This document shows, piece by piece, positions 23,406 through 34,874 of a stretch of 64,000 bases of DNA. The stretch comes from Phytophthora colocasiae (Eukaryota; Oomycota; Peronosporomycetes; Peronosporales; Peronosporaceae). The stretch spans positions 310,001 to 374,000 of the forward strand of contig JAGKQI010000061.1 in the NCBI GenBank assembly GCA_018806915.1, given 5' to 3'. Under the pieces are notes generated by a model. The model was not told where the DNA came from and searched no databases. It saw only the letters and a list, made by a program, of their open reading frames with translations. Within the stretch, counting starts at the first letter, position 1. Each line of letters starts with the position of its first letter. The translations under genes were made by a program, and so were the position numbers.

Positions 23406-25307
23406 CGTTCGTCGGCTCGGCGACGACGTCGTAAGGCCCTATGGGCGAGACGCTCTGCGTCTGAGTCGTCCGTGACGTCAAGTGTCAACGCACGGGAGGG
23501 CTGTGGGCAGCTATACACTCTGGTTGATGGAGTGGACGGCGGTGCCGAAGGCAGCGTCCTGCTGGACGGACTGCCGAGTGTTGACAAGCTCCTTGAGCTA
23601 GAAGAGATGTCGTTCGCCGACTTTGGCGATGCCTTGAAGGCTGGCGAACTCGCCGAGGTGGTCATCGTTCGACCTGAGGAGGAGTTAAACTCATCGTCCC
23701 TCGTAGACGAGTCCGTCTTGGCCGAGGTCAAGAAGGCGCTGAGCGCCAGGAGTGGATCGGAGATCCTCAAGAATCCCTCGGATCCCTTCTACTCCTTGCT
23801 GAAGGAATATGGAGACGTTGTCTCAAAGGAACCACCGAGTGGCCTGCCTCCTGACCGAGGCGTTCGTCACGAGATCGACTTAGTTCCCGGAACTAAATAC
23901 TGCGTGACCCGGCAGTGGCCTCTTCCTAAAGAGCAATGCGACGTCATTGACGCCTTCTTCCGTGCTAAGCACGCGGCGGGTCTCGTGCGCGAGAGCAAGT
24001 CTCCGCACTCCGCGCCAACGTTCTGTGTCAGAAAGCCGAATGGCAAGTGGCGTATCGTTCACGCTTTTAACAAGCTCAACGCTGCCACGATTCCGGCACA
24101 GACGCCGATTCCTAGGAAGGATGTTCTTCAGAACAACATGGTGGGTTGCACCATGTACAGTGCGCTCGACTTAGTCGATGGCTACTATCAGCTGCTCATG
24201 CGAGCCAGTGATATTCCGCTTACAGCGGTGAGCACCCCGAGCGGTATGCTCTGGGAGTGGCTCGTCATGCCCCAAGGGCTGTCGAATGCGCCTGCAACGT
24301 TCAATCGTCTAGTGACGCAGTTGTTCAGGCCCCTACGGGCATTCGCACAGACGTACTTTGACGATGTGTTCGTCCACAGTCGTGCTGAGCACGGGAAGAC
24401 TGATGTCGAGGTACACGTGGAACACGTGAGAGCAGTGCTCGAGTGCATGCGCACCAACAAGTTGTACGCCAACGCGGACAAGTGCGTCTTTGGCGCGGAA
24501 GAAATCCCTTTCCTAGGGTGCTTCATTGGGAAGCATGGCCTTCGTGCTGATCCAGCAAAAGTCAAGGCCATTGTGGACTGGCCGGTTCCCTTGAACCAGA
24601 AGGACTTGCGTAAGTGGCTGGGCTTGGCCAACTACTTGCACAAGTACAGCGAGAACTACGCTGAGTTGGCTCGGCCACTGTCGGATCTCCTTAAGAAGGA
24701 TGCCGAATGGGTATGGCGTGCTGAGCACGAGAGTGCGTTCACTCGTATCAAGGATAGCCTGCTTCAGGCACCGATACTGGCGTTGCCAGACCCCGATCGT
24801 CCGTTCATCGTCGTCTGTGACGCCTCGGACTTTGCCATCGGCAGTGCTTTGCTACAAGCGGACGCCGACGGGCGCGAACGCGTCATTGCGTTTGAGTCTC
24901 GGCAGCTCAAGGCTGCTGAGAAGAACTATCCAGTTCATGACAAGGAGCCACTTGCGATGAAGTACGCTCTCGTCAAATTCAGGGTTCACCTGCTCGGCTC
25001 CAAGCCGTTTGTGATCTACACGGATCATGCGTCACTACGCACAGCGACGCAGTCGCCTCACCTCTCGCAGAGGATGGCCCGATGGCTCTCCTTCTTTGCG
25101 GAGTATAACTTCGAGGTGAAGTACAAGCCTGGAAGGCAGAACGTCCTCGCTGACGCGTTATCACGTCGCCCGGACTATGAGTTATCTCATGTCACCTCGG
25201 TGACGTCGTCCGTGACGGACATGGTTCGAGCAGCGTACGCTCAGGACGACTCTTGTGTCGCGCTGCTTCAAGCTCTAGGAGCGATGAGTTTAAGGACTCA
25301 AAGGTGA
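23406..25307 (+). CDS. pol: pol: reverse transcriptase and RNase H (copy 2)
   Basis: Open without interruption from the spacer through RT and RNase H; the uninterrupted frame reaches back to 22971. It has no ATG of its own and would be made by frameshifting from gag. RT starts near 23904, with the YFDD catalytic box at 24354-24365. RNase H catalytic residues D (VVCDASD), E (HDKEPLA, with Pro where copy 1 has Leu), D (YTDHASL) and D (LADALSR) are present. Ends by a lost G near 25278. Copies RNA into DNA within the virus-like particle. Confidence 0.92.
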   Translation, partial: RSSARRRRRKALWARRSASESSVTSSVNAREGCGQLYTLVDGVDGGAEGSVLLDGLPSVDKLLELEEMSFADFGDALKAGELAEVVIVRPEEELNSSSLVDESVLAEVKKALSARSGSEILKNPSDPFYSLLKEYGDVVSKEPPSGLPPDRGVRHEIDLVPGTKYCVTRQWPLPKEQCDVIDAFFRAKHAAGLVRESKSPHSAPTFCVRKPNGKWRIVHAFNKLNAATIPAQTPIPRKDVLQNNMVGCTMYSALDLVDGYYQLLMRASDIPLTAVSTPSGMLWEWLVMPQGLSNAPATFNRLVTQLFRPLRAFAQTYFDDVFVHSRAEHGKTDVEVHVEHVRAVLECMRTNKLYANADKCVFGAEEIPFLGCFIGKHGLRADPAKVKAIVDWPVPLNQKDLRKWLGLANYLHKYSENYAELARPLSDLLKKDAEWVWRAEHESAFTRIKDSLLQAPILALPDPDRPFIVVCDASDFAIGSALLQADADGRERVIAFESRQLKAAEKNYPVHDKEPLAMKYALVKFRVHLLGSKPFVIYTDHASLRTATQSPHLSQRMARWLSFFAEYNFEVKYKPGRQNVLADALSRRPDYELSHVTSVTSSVTDMVRAAYAQDDSCVALLQALGAMSLRTQR

Positions 25308-25385
25308 CTCTGTCACGACGCCTGAAGGCGAGACTCCAACGCTATAGCCTGGGGAGACGGTCTGCTGTACTACAGCACGGGTTAG

Positions 25386-27160
25386 GATGACCCACCACGT
25401 GTGGTGGTTCCTCACGATGAGGACCTGAAGTATCGTATCCTCTATGAGGCCCACGACACGCCCACAAGCGGCCACCTCGGTCGCGAGAAGACCTACGGCT
25501 CGGTGAGCTCCATGTACTGGTGGCCGAAGATGTACAAGTGGGTCAGCACATATGTGCACACGTGCGAGACGTGTCAGCGGGTTAAACCCTCGCCGCATGC
25601 GGCAGCGCCTTTGGCGAGCTTGCCTGTACCCTCTGGGTGTTGGCAGTCCATGAGTATGGACTTCGTGTTTGGCCTGCCGAAGGATACGGCAGGCAACACG
25701 GGCGTTGTGGTCTTCGTTGACCGTCTGAGCAAGATGGCTCACCTAGCGGCTGTGCCGGACACCGTCGATGGCGCTGGTACAGCGACGATCTTTATCGATC
25801 GGGTCTTCCGTCAGCATGGGCTGCCAGAGACCATTGTCTCGGATCGAGACCCCGTTTCACGGGTCACTTCTGGACGTCCGTCTTCAAAGTGCTTGGCACT
25901 CGACTGGACATGTCCACGGCGGATCATCCGCAGACCGACGGTCAGACTGAACGCGTGAACCGCGTCCTAGAGGACATCCTCCGCAGCGTATGCGCTGAAA
26001 CGCCGAAGCGTTGGAGCGCTATGCTCCCTCTCGTTGAGTTCTCAATGAACAACGCGGTGCATGCCTCGACAGGCTTCACCCCGTTCTACGTGAACGGCCT
26101 TGCGCATCCGCGCGTCCCGCTCACTCCGCCACGCGGTAGCCTTGGGCTTGGTGGGGGAGAGGCTGTGCCGTCGCTCGACTCCGAGCTTGCTGATGTCAGC
26201 CCCCTTGCTGTTCGCAAGCAAGTCGATGACTTCCTCTCGATGAGGCTTAGCGTCTTACGCCGTGTGCGTGACACAATGGCTGAAAGCCAAGATGTTCAAA
26301 AGGAACAAGCTGATGCCAAAGGCAGAAGCAACATGTGGGAGTTCAAGGTCGGTGACCACGTTTTATTAAACGCTAAGAACCTGCCTACACACGCAGTGTC
26401 GGCCGTCTTCAAGACGAAGTTGCGGCCGCGCTTCATTGGACCGTTCACGGTCGTGGCCAAGAAGGGCCTGGCATACACGCTTGACTTGCCAAAGCGTATG
26501 CGAACACATCCTGTGTTCTACGTGGGCTTGCTTAAGCCATATCGGGACCCTGCTCTTGTGAGTTCTGAGGCGCTGGCGCCGGGTCGGACGAAGGCTGCAC
26601 GGCAGCAGGTGGCAGAGCCACAGGTGGTTGCATCCGAACCAACAGGTCTTGTCGATCCGGAGCAACGTGATGCTCGAGGTCATAGACCCGCTGATGCAGC
26701 ACCAGAGGCGACTCAGACCGGTCCCCGCGACTCTAGGTCTCCTCGAGACCAGTCGCTAAGCGATGGGTCGGATGACCGACGTGGTGGTCGTGCTCCTTCA
26801 CCGAGCCCACGCGGGTCTGCAAGCAATGCAGCGCGTCTACACTCGCAGCGCGAGAACCCATCGACCGCTCGTCCTCCTCCTGCTCTGCTCGATGAGCAAG
26901 GTGAGCTTCACTATCACGTGGATCGCCTGATGGCGCGGCGTCGTCGCCGAGGTCACAACCAGTATCTGGTGAAGTGGCGAGGTTACCCTCACTCACAGAA
27001 CTCGTGGGAGTTTGAGGTGCCACTACGGCAGGATTGCCCCGACGTCGTTGACGCGTATGATCGGGCACACCCGGTGTCAGACCGCCCTGATGGGGGTGCG
27101 ACGGAGTCGCCGGGTGCCAAGCACCTCCCACTAAGGTGGGGTCCACAGGGTCGTTGCTGA
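25386..27160 (+). pseudogene. pol: pol: integrase and chromodomain (copy 2)
   Basis: Starts after the TAG at 25383-25385, shared with copy 1. Zinc-binding HHCC region, then D-D-E at about 25659, 25842 and 25949. One C missing near 25853 (GAGACCCCGTTT; copy 1 has five C) puts the second Asp and the Glu in different frames. The C-terminal part (25889-27160) is open through the GPY/F module and the chromodomain (26903-27064). Confidence 0.92.
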
Positions 27161-28035
27161 GCTCAGGCTCTGACCCGTAGCTGCAATACTTGCAGCGAGC
27201 ACGTCGGTGCCGTCGACATGGCATCGAATGCTCAAACTGCAAGTGCAGTAGAGCTACATGCGCCTCGCGCGCGTGTTTCAAGGGTCTATGACCCTTTAAC
27301 AACACTGGCCTATGGCCCGGAGCTTCGCGATCATGAAGCGAAGATGGTTCGTGATGAACAACCGTCTTAATGACGTTCGGTCTAAGCGACAAGTGGTGAT
27401 GGAAACGGATTCTATCCGATCACCTGACGCTAGAAGCGTTCAATGGGTATGACTATGTCGTGAGGCACTGTGGATGCCAGGGATGCCAATGCATTGGACC
27501 CCGCATGCTGCATAGCAGTAGGAGGTAGGTAAGCTCCTCCTGAGCGACAGCTTAGCTGTCTGGTGCTCGTTGTCGTGTCTACGACTGTGCTGAGCACGTG
27601 TATTCACAAGACACAGTGTCTGTGACACATAGTGGCGCTTGCGCCTGCTTCAAGGACAACTTGGGCATCAAGCCCTGCACACAGTGCTCATCCGAGGGTC
27701 ACATTAACTGTGAAGCGAGTGGGCCCCACTGCTGTGTGGTTCGTGGAACCGTTGGTAGCTTGGAAGGCTTGCCCTGTGGATCACTGATCCAGTAGTATCA
27801 TAGATACGCCACCTGTGGCCTTCTTTCCATGCCCGTAGAGCCCCTTGACTCGAGCCAGTAGGCTCCTATGCTTGGTAAGCATTGGGCCCAAGTGTGTACC
27901 AAGTGGCATCGCGTACGGAGGCGTGTAACACGCACGAGAGACAGCGCCGTCCGCGCAAGGCAAGGTGCCGTGGCCATCGGCCGATAATCGCGTCGTGTGT
28001 TTACACTTTCCGGATACGGTATCCGGAATCTTGGT
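27161..28035. other. Hairpin-chain non-coding region (copy 2)
   Basis: About 870 bp between pol and PPT with no supported gene. It is filled with short perfect inverted repeats, loops of 1-9 bases, one every ~25 bases. Examples (arms): CTGCAA/TTGCAG 27181-27195, ACTGCA/TGCAGT 27236-27249, AAGGGTC/GACCCTT 27280-27296, ACGCT/AGCGT 27427-27439, CCAATG/CATTGG 27486-27497, GACAGC/GCTGTC 27546-27560, AGACAC/GTGTCT 27609-27621, AGTGGG/CCCACT 27718-27730, GGATC/GATCC 27778-27790, GTATC/GATAC 27795-27807, ATGCTT/AAGCAT 27868-27882, and TTCCGGATAC/GTATCCGGAA with a one-base loop at 28008-28028. Confidence 0.85.
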
Positions 28036-28044
28036 GGGGGAGAG
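28036..28044 (+). other. Polypurine tract, chromovirus copy 2
   Basis: GGGGGAGAG next to the 3' LTR. Confidence 0.8.
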
Positions 28045-28465
28045 TGTAACGGGGATGTTACACGAATGTTTCTCGTTGGTGTGTGACACACGTGGATACA
28101 TTTATGTGGGTACATAATAGTGTGTGACACTCATGATACATTTATGTGGGTACATAATGGTGTGGCACACACGAGTAGATACGTAGATGGCCTCAGAGCC
28201 TCACGTTGCATTTTGATTAGGATTTAGTATGTTAGATACTAAATCCGTTACATTTAGGATTAGGGCAATAAAGTCAATATAAATCAATTTGCATTTTACA
28301 TAGTTAGTGTTAGTCCTTTGTTATAGGGACACTGACTCTGTGAGTCCCGTATTTAGTGGACTACTTGGTTCTTGTATAGAACCGAAGGCTAGTGCCTTGC
28401 AAGCAGAACTCTACGAGTCAACTAAACTTCCTCTGTGCCGTGCACACCTACGCAGCCCCGCTGCA
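28045..28465 (+). repeat. 3' LTR, chromovirus copy 2
   Basis: 421 bp. Carries the 3'-type variants ATATAAATCAATTTGC, ACATAGTTAG and GACTCTGTGAG shared with the 3' LTR of copy 1. Confidence 0.93.
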
Positions 28466-28470
28466 TGAAG
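28466..28470. repeat. Target-site duplication, right, chromovirus copy 2
   Basis: TGAAG, followed by ACTCCGGCTC of the unit. Confidence 0.93.
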
Positions 28471-28943
28471 ACTCCGGCTCACGTGGTTGCAAGGTGGAGA
28501 TGCCGTACGTTAGCAGACCAGCTCAATGTGATCACATGGACTCACCACCTCCGGTCGTTTAACAAACAAAATGGCTGATGCGCTTGCTAATCAAGCGATG
28601 TACACCAAACGGAATGTGCAGACGCTCCGACGTGGCTGACACCAACACCGAGTGGTCGCCCTTGCTGGAACACCTCCACCTTGGCCTCGGGCATAAAACA
28701 TATCTCGACTGGAGTCGATTCTCTGGTCGCCGGGGTGTTGTAACACTCGTTACAGAGAGGCAGAGCTGGGCTCTAGGAGCTAGACGACCTGCAGTTATGG
28801 CCTGCTGCGCCTGACACGTACCAGAACCGACCGCAGTCTCCACGCCGGAAGGGTGAGGACAGAGACTTCGGCTTGTCGTCAGCTCCGAAGGTTCCTCGCA
28901 GGCGTACCGCCGGCCTCCCAACTCAACGGGTGCGCTGGCTGCA

Positions 28944-29341
28944 GTGTTGCATAAGGAGGAGGGCGGATCGAGGAAGCAGGACCGTAACAAATACGCTCCG
29001 CCTCGTGGTGGCGCCCTCACGATCACGGGCATGGCAGCACACACTATTCCCGGTATGAGCGCCGCAGCGGCGCCTAAGAAGCTCAGCAAAAGCGCTCGTA
29101 AAAGAAGGCGACAGAGGTCAAGGCTGTGGTCGAAGCTGCGCTTGTCAAGGCCAACGCTTCCACTCCCACCAAGTCTACGCCACTGCCTGCTCCCGTGGAT
29201 CTGACTCCGGAGGAGAAGACCAAGAAGGTCAAGGGCTTGATGAGGAAGCTCAGGCAGATCGACGCCATCAAGGCCAAGAAGGAGCCTGGCAACTCGAGCT
29301 CTCTGCGTAATTCTGCAAGAAGGACGCTACAGGCCCTGTAG
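28944..29341 (+). pseudogene. PYM-like relic (unit 4)
   Basis: Lies beyond chromovirus copy 2. Open at 28944-29204 and 29126-29341 in two frames. Confidence 0.4.
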
Positions 29342-29449
29342 TACAGGGCGTTGAGCTGCTTAAAGGAAATAGAGAGATACATAAAAACACTTTTTGCTGT
29401 GCTGGAGGCTCGAACTGCGCCAAGCACGGCGTTTGGCGAGAGCATCGGC

Positions 29450-29760
29450 TTATTTGCGCATCTTCTTCCCGCTCTTGAGCTCAATGGTACCGTCCTTCGA
29501 GCAGGCGCTAACGCACACTCAAGAGCAAGCACAGACCCGCAAGCACAAAGTGGCTGACGACGAACGAAGGCTCGTAGATCACGGCCTGCACGTAGTACAC
29601 GACGAAGAACAGCACGCGGTAGCGTCCGTTCTGGTACAGCGATAGCACTTTGATCGCGGATGGCCACCTGCCGCAGATCAAACTCAACGGGCCACTGGCA
29701 AACAAACACCAAAATCTGCGTGATCACACTGTCCTCCAGATCTGCGATGCCACCTTTCAA
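29450..29760 (-). pseudogene. Frame D relic (unit 5)
   Basis: Two bases lost in the CA repeat near 29515 shift the C-terminal hydrophobic helix out of frame. Confidence 0.25.
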
Positions 29761-29816
29761 AAAGGTCTAGCGTCGACTGCCAAGGTCCAAAAGAACATCC
29801 GTGTTCATTAGATTAT

Positions 29817-30562
29817 TCAACTAAGCTTCTGTACTGCCCTGAACGCTTTTTTCATCTTCTGCATGCTCGTCTCAACTTGCCGCAAAACGTGGGCCTTGAA
29901 CGAAATCCTGTCAGCCTGCATCTTCTTGAAGGCGGCCTCTGCGTAGTTAGGGTAGTTGTCGTCAGGGCGGAGGCCCCACCCGTGGTCGTCCACCTCCAAG
30001 TTGGTCCTGAAGTTCATTGCTTTTGCCTTCACCATACAGGCAGATGCAGCTTGCAGAGCATCCTTGATCTGCCGCTCCAGCTCAGCCCCTCGGGGTGGCG
30101 ACGTACTGTGCTACGCGATCGTCGTAGTTATTAATCCAGGTGGGCGTGACGGACCCGGGTACTAAAGTGTCTGCATTTTCGGCGTCGTCAGGCGCGTCGA
30201 TTGGGGGCCAGGCGAACGACGCCAATGCCTGATTCCACCAACTCCCGCTGAATCTCCTCGACCTCGTCGTTCAGCTCGTCCTGGCGGGCCCATTGGTGGT
30301 ACTTGAGGCGCAGCGAACTCTTCGGCACATTCACGATCCTCGCGATTTGGCTCCACGAGAACCTCTGAAGGTACTTCTTATCGACGTCCTCCAGCATGTT
30401 GTTCGTTTCGTCTTCACTCATCCGACCGGGTCCATGGTTGTACATCAGGTTTTCACGAGCTGTGTGCGCAACCTTCTCTGCTGCAACCCGTACGGCCTTC
30501 GAACGAGTGCTCTTGGTCTTCGACTTGGGCATTGGAACAGCCTTCGACTTGGGCAGCGGCAC
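29817..30562 (-). pseudogene. Genes B and C, split (unit 5)
   Basis: B open at 30188-30562 with the helix-turn-helix. C reduced to 29817-30035. Confidence 0.55.
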
Positions 30563-30571
30563 GTGCGTCGC

Positions 30572-31321
30572 TCAGGCTAGCTTTCTGGAAATGAGACCGC
30601 TCGCTGTGGCCGTAGAGAAATGCTGGAAGTGACCATCAGGGACCAGGCGCTTGGACCACCATAAATGTTTGCTATGTGGTTACCCACACGGAAATCCTCG
30701 GCATACGCCGGGACACCAACCAAGAACGGCTGTCCTTCAGGCATTGGCTCGGGATCCACCCAGTTGGAAGGGACGTCAGACTTCTCTTCGACCAACGGTT
30801 GTTGCCCAGGCCCAAACAGATCGTCCACCTCGGTGGTGGAGAGAATGTGGGGCCTCTGTGAAGCGAAGGCAAGACGCCAGAGTCGAACCCGCAGTAGCGG
30901 AAGCTGTAGATGTGGCGGGCACGCTCGCGTGATCATCGCCGTCAGCTGCATCAACGCCCTGCTTCGGAGCGGCGGACGCGCTCGACTGTGAGGCTGGGGC
31001 GCCAGAGCTGCCTCCAGATGACGCGGCATTACCACTGTCATCACCTCGCGATGCCGTGAATGCCAAAGCGGGCCCAGTGCCAGAGGCGTTGCCAGTAGTA
31101 GAAGCCGATGGAGAGCCCATGGTTGCTGGATCTTCTTCTGACTTGTGTGTCAGAAAGGAAATCGGGATGTGGCCGTTTGTAGGATACGACAGTTGGCTAT
31201 TTCTGAGTCTGATGGAATCAGACTGAGCGACAGGACACCAGAGACTCTGAAATCCCGGAAGTTTTGAGAGCGTCACAGCTACACTATGTTCACGGGACCT
31301 CTGACGTACTGGCCTGGCCAT
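30572..31321 (-). pseudogene. Gene A, broken copy (unit 5)
   Basis: Loss of two bases near 30627 (TGCTGGAAGTG), one near 30852 and one near 30879 break the C-terminal half. The N-terminal 150 codons are open from 31321. Confidence 0.5.
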
Positions 31322-32493
31322 GATGCTCAGTTTGGAGAAAGTTCCGCACTGACGAATTATGACCAGGAGGGGCGGTTGACACGTTGCTAATTACGATTTT
31401 CCGAGTGGATATGGACGTTACGCTGTGATGTGATTGGATGTACACTGGATTATGGGAGAAAGGGAGATGTGGGACGAGGTTATGTCCCGTGCGACAATGA
31501 TGGATCTGTGGAAGAAATATATATATTAACCTTCACCTGTACTGCAAAGGGGCCCAAGAGATCAGAAGTGTTCCTCGGAAAAGTGCACAAACTCGAGAGA
31601 CAACAACACTCAGTCTGATCGCCGGACTTTCCCCGACGATGAGTGCCTAAAGGTTGGCAGAAAGTCTCCTCAGACGAACGTATCTCTGAGAGACCTCATC
31701 CCGTTGCCGTCCTGTGTGACGATGATGGTTCAAGGAATATAATTTTACCCACAAGATGCCAAGTATCGCGCACCGGACGTAGCGCACCCCGCGCATATCC
31801 CAACTGGACTTCGTGCGTTGCAGTATACGTGCTCCGCACCCTGAAAATACTCATGGATTTCTGGTATCACGCATGGAAACTCTGATACCACACCATGAAG
31901 TCTGACGTGCATGAGTCCGACGTACATGAAGTCCGACACACCTTTTGGAGCTTGATGCGCTCCCGGAAGTTCCTGTCGCTGCGCAGGTTGCTGAAGCCGG
32001 CACAGGAAACGGTCGTGAAGACTCCGGCTCACGTGGTTGCAAGGTGGAGATGCCGTACGTTAGCAGACCAGCTCAATGTGATCACATGGACTCACCACCT
32101 CCGGTCGTTTAACAAACAAAATGGCTGATGCGCTTGCTAATCAAGCGATGTACACCAAACGGAATGTGCAGACGCTCCGACGTGGCTGACACCAACACCG
32201 AGTGGTCGCCCTTGCTGGAACACCTCCACCTTGGCCTCGGGCATAAAACATATCTCGACTGGAGTCGATTCTCTGGTCGCCGGGGTGTTGTAACACTCGT
32301 TACAGAGAGGCAGAGCTGGGCTCTAGGAGCCAGACGACCTGCAGTTATGGCCTGCTGCGCCTGACACGTACCAGAACCGACCGCAGTCTCCACGCCGGAA
32401 GGGTGAGGACAGAGACTTCGGCTTGTCGTCAGCTCCGAAGGTTCCTCGCAGGCGTACCGCCGGCCTCCCAACTCAACGGGTGCGCTGGCTGCA

Positions 32494-32892
32494 GTGTTGC
32501 ATAAGGAGGAGGGCGGATCGAGGAAGCAGGACCGTAACAAATACGCTCCGCCTCGTGGTGGCGCCCTCACGATCACGGGCATGGCAGCACACACTATTCC
32601 CGGTATGAGCGCCGCAGCGGCGCCTCAAGAAGCTCAGCAAAAGCGCTCGTAAAAGAAGGCGACAGAGGTCAAGGCTGTGGTCGAAGCTGCGCTTGTCAAG
32701 GCCAACGCTTCCACTCCCACCAAGTCTACGCCACTGCCTGCTCCCGTGGATCTGACTCCGGAGGAGAAGACCAAGAAGGTCAAGGGCTTGATGAGGAAGC
32801 TCAGGCAGATCGACGCCATCAAGGCCAAGAAGGAGCCTGGCAACTCGAGCTCTCTGCGTAATTCTGCAAGAAGGACGCTACAGGCCCTGTAG
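32494..32892 (+). pseudogene. PYM-like relic (unit 5)
   Basis: An added base near 32626 (GCGCCTCAAGAAG) alters the Lys-rich region. C-terminal part open at 32677-32892. Confidence 0.4.
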
Positions 32893-33000
32893 TACAGGGC
32901 GTTGAGCTGCTTAAAGGAAATAGAGAGATACATAAAAACACTTTTTGCTGTGCTGGAGGCTCGAACTGCGCCAAGCACGGCGTTTGGCGAGAGCATCGGC

Positions 33001-33313
33001 TTATTTGCGCATCTTCTTCCCGCTCTTGAGCTCAATGGTACCGTCCTTCGAGCAGGCGCTAACGCACACACTCAAGAGCAAGCACAGACCCGCAAGCACA
33101 AAGTGGCTGACGACGAACGAAGGCTCGTAGATCACGGCCTGCACGTAGTACACGACGAAGAACAGCACGCGGTAGCGTCCGTTCTGGTACAGCGATAGCA
33201 CTTCGATCGCGGATGGCCACCTGCCGCAGATCAAACTCAACGGGCCACTGGCAAACAAACACCAAAATCTGCGTGATCACACTGTCCTCCAGATCTGCGA
33301 TGCCACCTTTCAA
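33001..33313 (-). pseudogene. Frame D relic (unit 6)
   Basis: Open stretches 33059-33313 and 33001-33258. The second has two hydrophobic segments (residues ~28-43 and ~49-66 of 85) and ends GKKMRK. Confidence 0.25.
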
Positions 33314-33369
33314 AAAGGTCTAGCGTCGACTGCCAAGGTCCAAAAGAACATCCGTGTTCATTAGATTAT

Positions 33370-34113
33370 TCAACTAAGCTTCTGTACTGCCCTGAACGCT
33401 TTTTTCATCTTCTGCATGCTCGTCTCAACTTGCCGCAAAACGTGGGCCTTGAACGAAATCCTGTCAGCCTGCATCTTCTTGAAGGCGGCCTCTGCGTAGT
33501 TAGGGTAGTTGTCGTCAGGCGGAGGCCCCACCCGTGGTCGTCCACCTCCAAGTTGGTCCTGAAGTTCATTGCTTTTGCCTTCACCATACAGGCAGATGCA
33601 GCTTGCAGAGCATCCTTGATCTGCCGCTCCAGCTCAGCCCTCGGGGTGGCGACGTACTGTGCTACGCGATCGTCGTAGTCATTAATCCAGGTGGGCGTGA
33701 CGGACCCGGGTACTAAAGTGTCTGCATTTTCGGCGTCGTCAGGCGCGTCGATTGGGGGCGAGGCGAACGACGCCAATGCCTGATTCCACCAACTCCCGCT
33801 GAATCTCCTCGACCTCGTCGTTCAGCTCGTCCTGGCGGGCCCATTGGTGGTACTTGAGGCGCAGCGAACTCTTCGGCACATTCACGATCCTCGCGATTTG
33901 GCTCCACGAGAACCTCTGAAGGTACTTCTTATCGACGTCCTCCAGCATGTTGTTCGTTTCGTCTTCACTCATCCGACCGGGTCCATGGTTGTACATCAGG
34001 TTTTCACGAGCTGTGTGCGCAACCTTCTCTGCTGCAACCCGTACGGCCTTCGAACGAGTGCTCTTGGTCTTCGACTTGGGCATTGGAACAGCCTTCGACT
34101 TGGGCAGCGGCAC
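33370..34113 (-). pseudogene. Genes B and C, split (unit 6)
   Basis: B open at 33739-34113. C carries extra losses near 33518 (one G) and 33640 (CCC/GGGG run), leaving no full-length C frame. Confidence 0.55.
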
Positions 34114-34122
34114 GTGCGTCGC

Positions 34123-34874
34123 TCAGGCTAGCTTTCTGGAAATGAGACCGCTCGCTGTGGCCGTAGAGAAATGCTGGGAAGTGACCATCAGGGACCAGGC
34201 GCTTGGACCACCATAAATGTTTGCTATGTGGTTACCCACACGGAAATCCTCGGCATACGCCGGGACACCAACCAAGAACGGCTGTCCTTCAGGCATTGGC
34301 TCGGGATCCACCCAGTTGGAAGGGACGTCAGACTTCTCTTCGACCAACGGTTGTTGCCCAGGCCCAAACAGATCGTCCACCTCGGTGGTGGAGAGAATGT
34401 GGGGGCCTCTGTGAAGCGAAGGCAAGACGCCAGGAGTCGAACCCGCAGTAGCGGAAGCTGTAGATGTGGCGGGCACGCTCGCGTGATCATCGCCGTCAGC
34501 TGCATCAACGCCCTGCTTCGGAGCGGCGGACGCGCTCGACTGTGAGGCTGGGGCGCTAGAGCTGCCTCCAGATGACGCGGCATTACCACTGTCATCACCT
34601 CGCGATGCCGTGAATGCCAAAGCGGGCCCAGTGCCAGAGGCGTTGCCAGTAGTAGAAGCCGATGGAGAGCCCATGGTTGCTGGATCTTCTTCTGACTTGT
34701 GTGTCAGAAAGGAAATCGGGATGTGGCCGTTTGTGGATACGACAGTTGGCTATTTCTGAGTCTGATGGAATCAGACTGAGCGACAGGACACCAGAGACTC
34801 TGAAATCCCGGAAGTTTTGAGAGCGTCACAGCTACACTATGTTCACGGGACCTCTGACGTACTGGCCTGGCCAT
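34123..34874 (-). CDS. Gene A, open from the second ATG (unit 6)
   Basis: 183 codons open from the ACCATGG start at 34674 to the TGA at 34123. The upstream 67 codons are frameshifted by one G lost in TTTGTGGATAC (near 34736). This copy supports use of the second ATG as the true start. Confidence 0.45.

Larger units (their letters stand above)
20882..28465 (+). mobile_element. Ty3/gypsy chromovirus, copy 2 (7,584 bp)
   Basis: Better preserved sister of copy 1, at the identical unit position. gag is intact, and RT-RNase H and most of pol are open. Defects: one G lost after the frameshift stem (22350s), the protease shift, paired -1/+1 shifts around 25278-25355, TAG at 25383, and one C lost in the integrase near 25853. 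Confidence 0.95.
18265..29406. repeat. Array copy 4, interrupted by chromovirus copy 2
   Basis: About 3,553 bp without the element and duplicated target. G-tract of 5 G, and the GAC (Asp) variant in the B frame (LEDVDKK rather than LEEVDKK). RNase H relic split into 20756-20881 and 28471-28639. Confidence 0.95.
29407..32957. repeat. Array copy 5
   Basis: 3,551 bp, the shortest whole copy. G-tract of 5 G. RNase H relic at 31895-32189. A two-base loss (GCACACTC for GCACACACTC near 29515) changes the D frame. Confidence 0.95.

Noticed and set aside
2625..28465. Target-site preference (two independent insertions at one site)
   Set aside because: The LTR pairing between copies and shared host-unit variants require duplication of one insertion.
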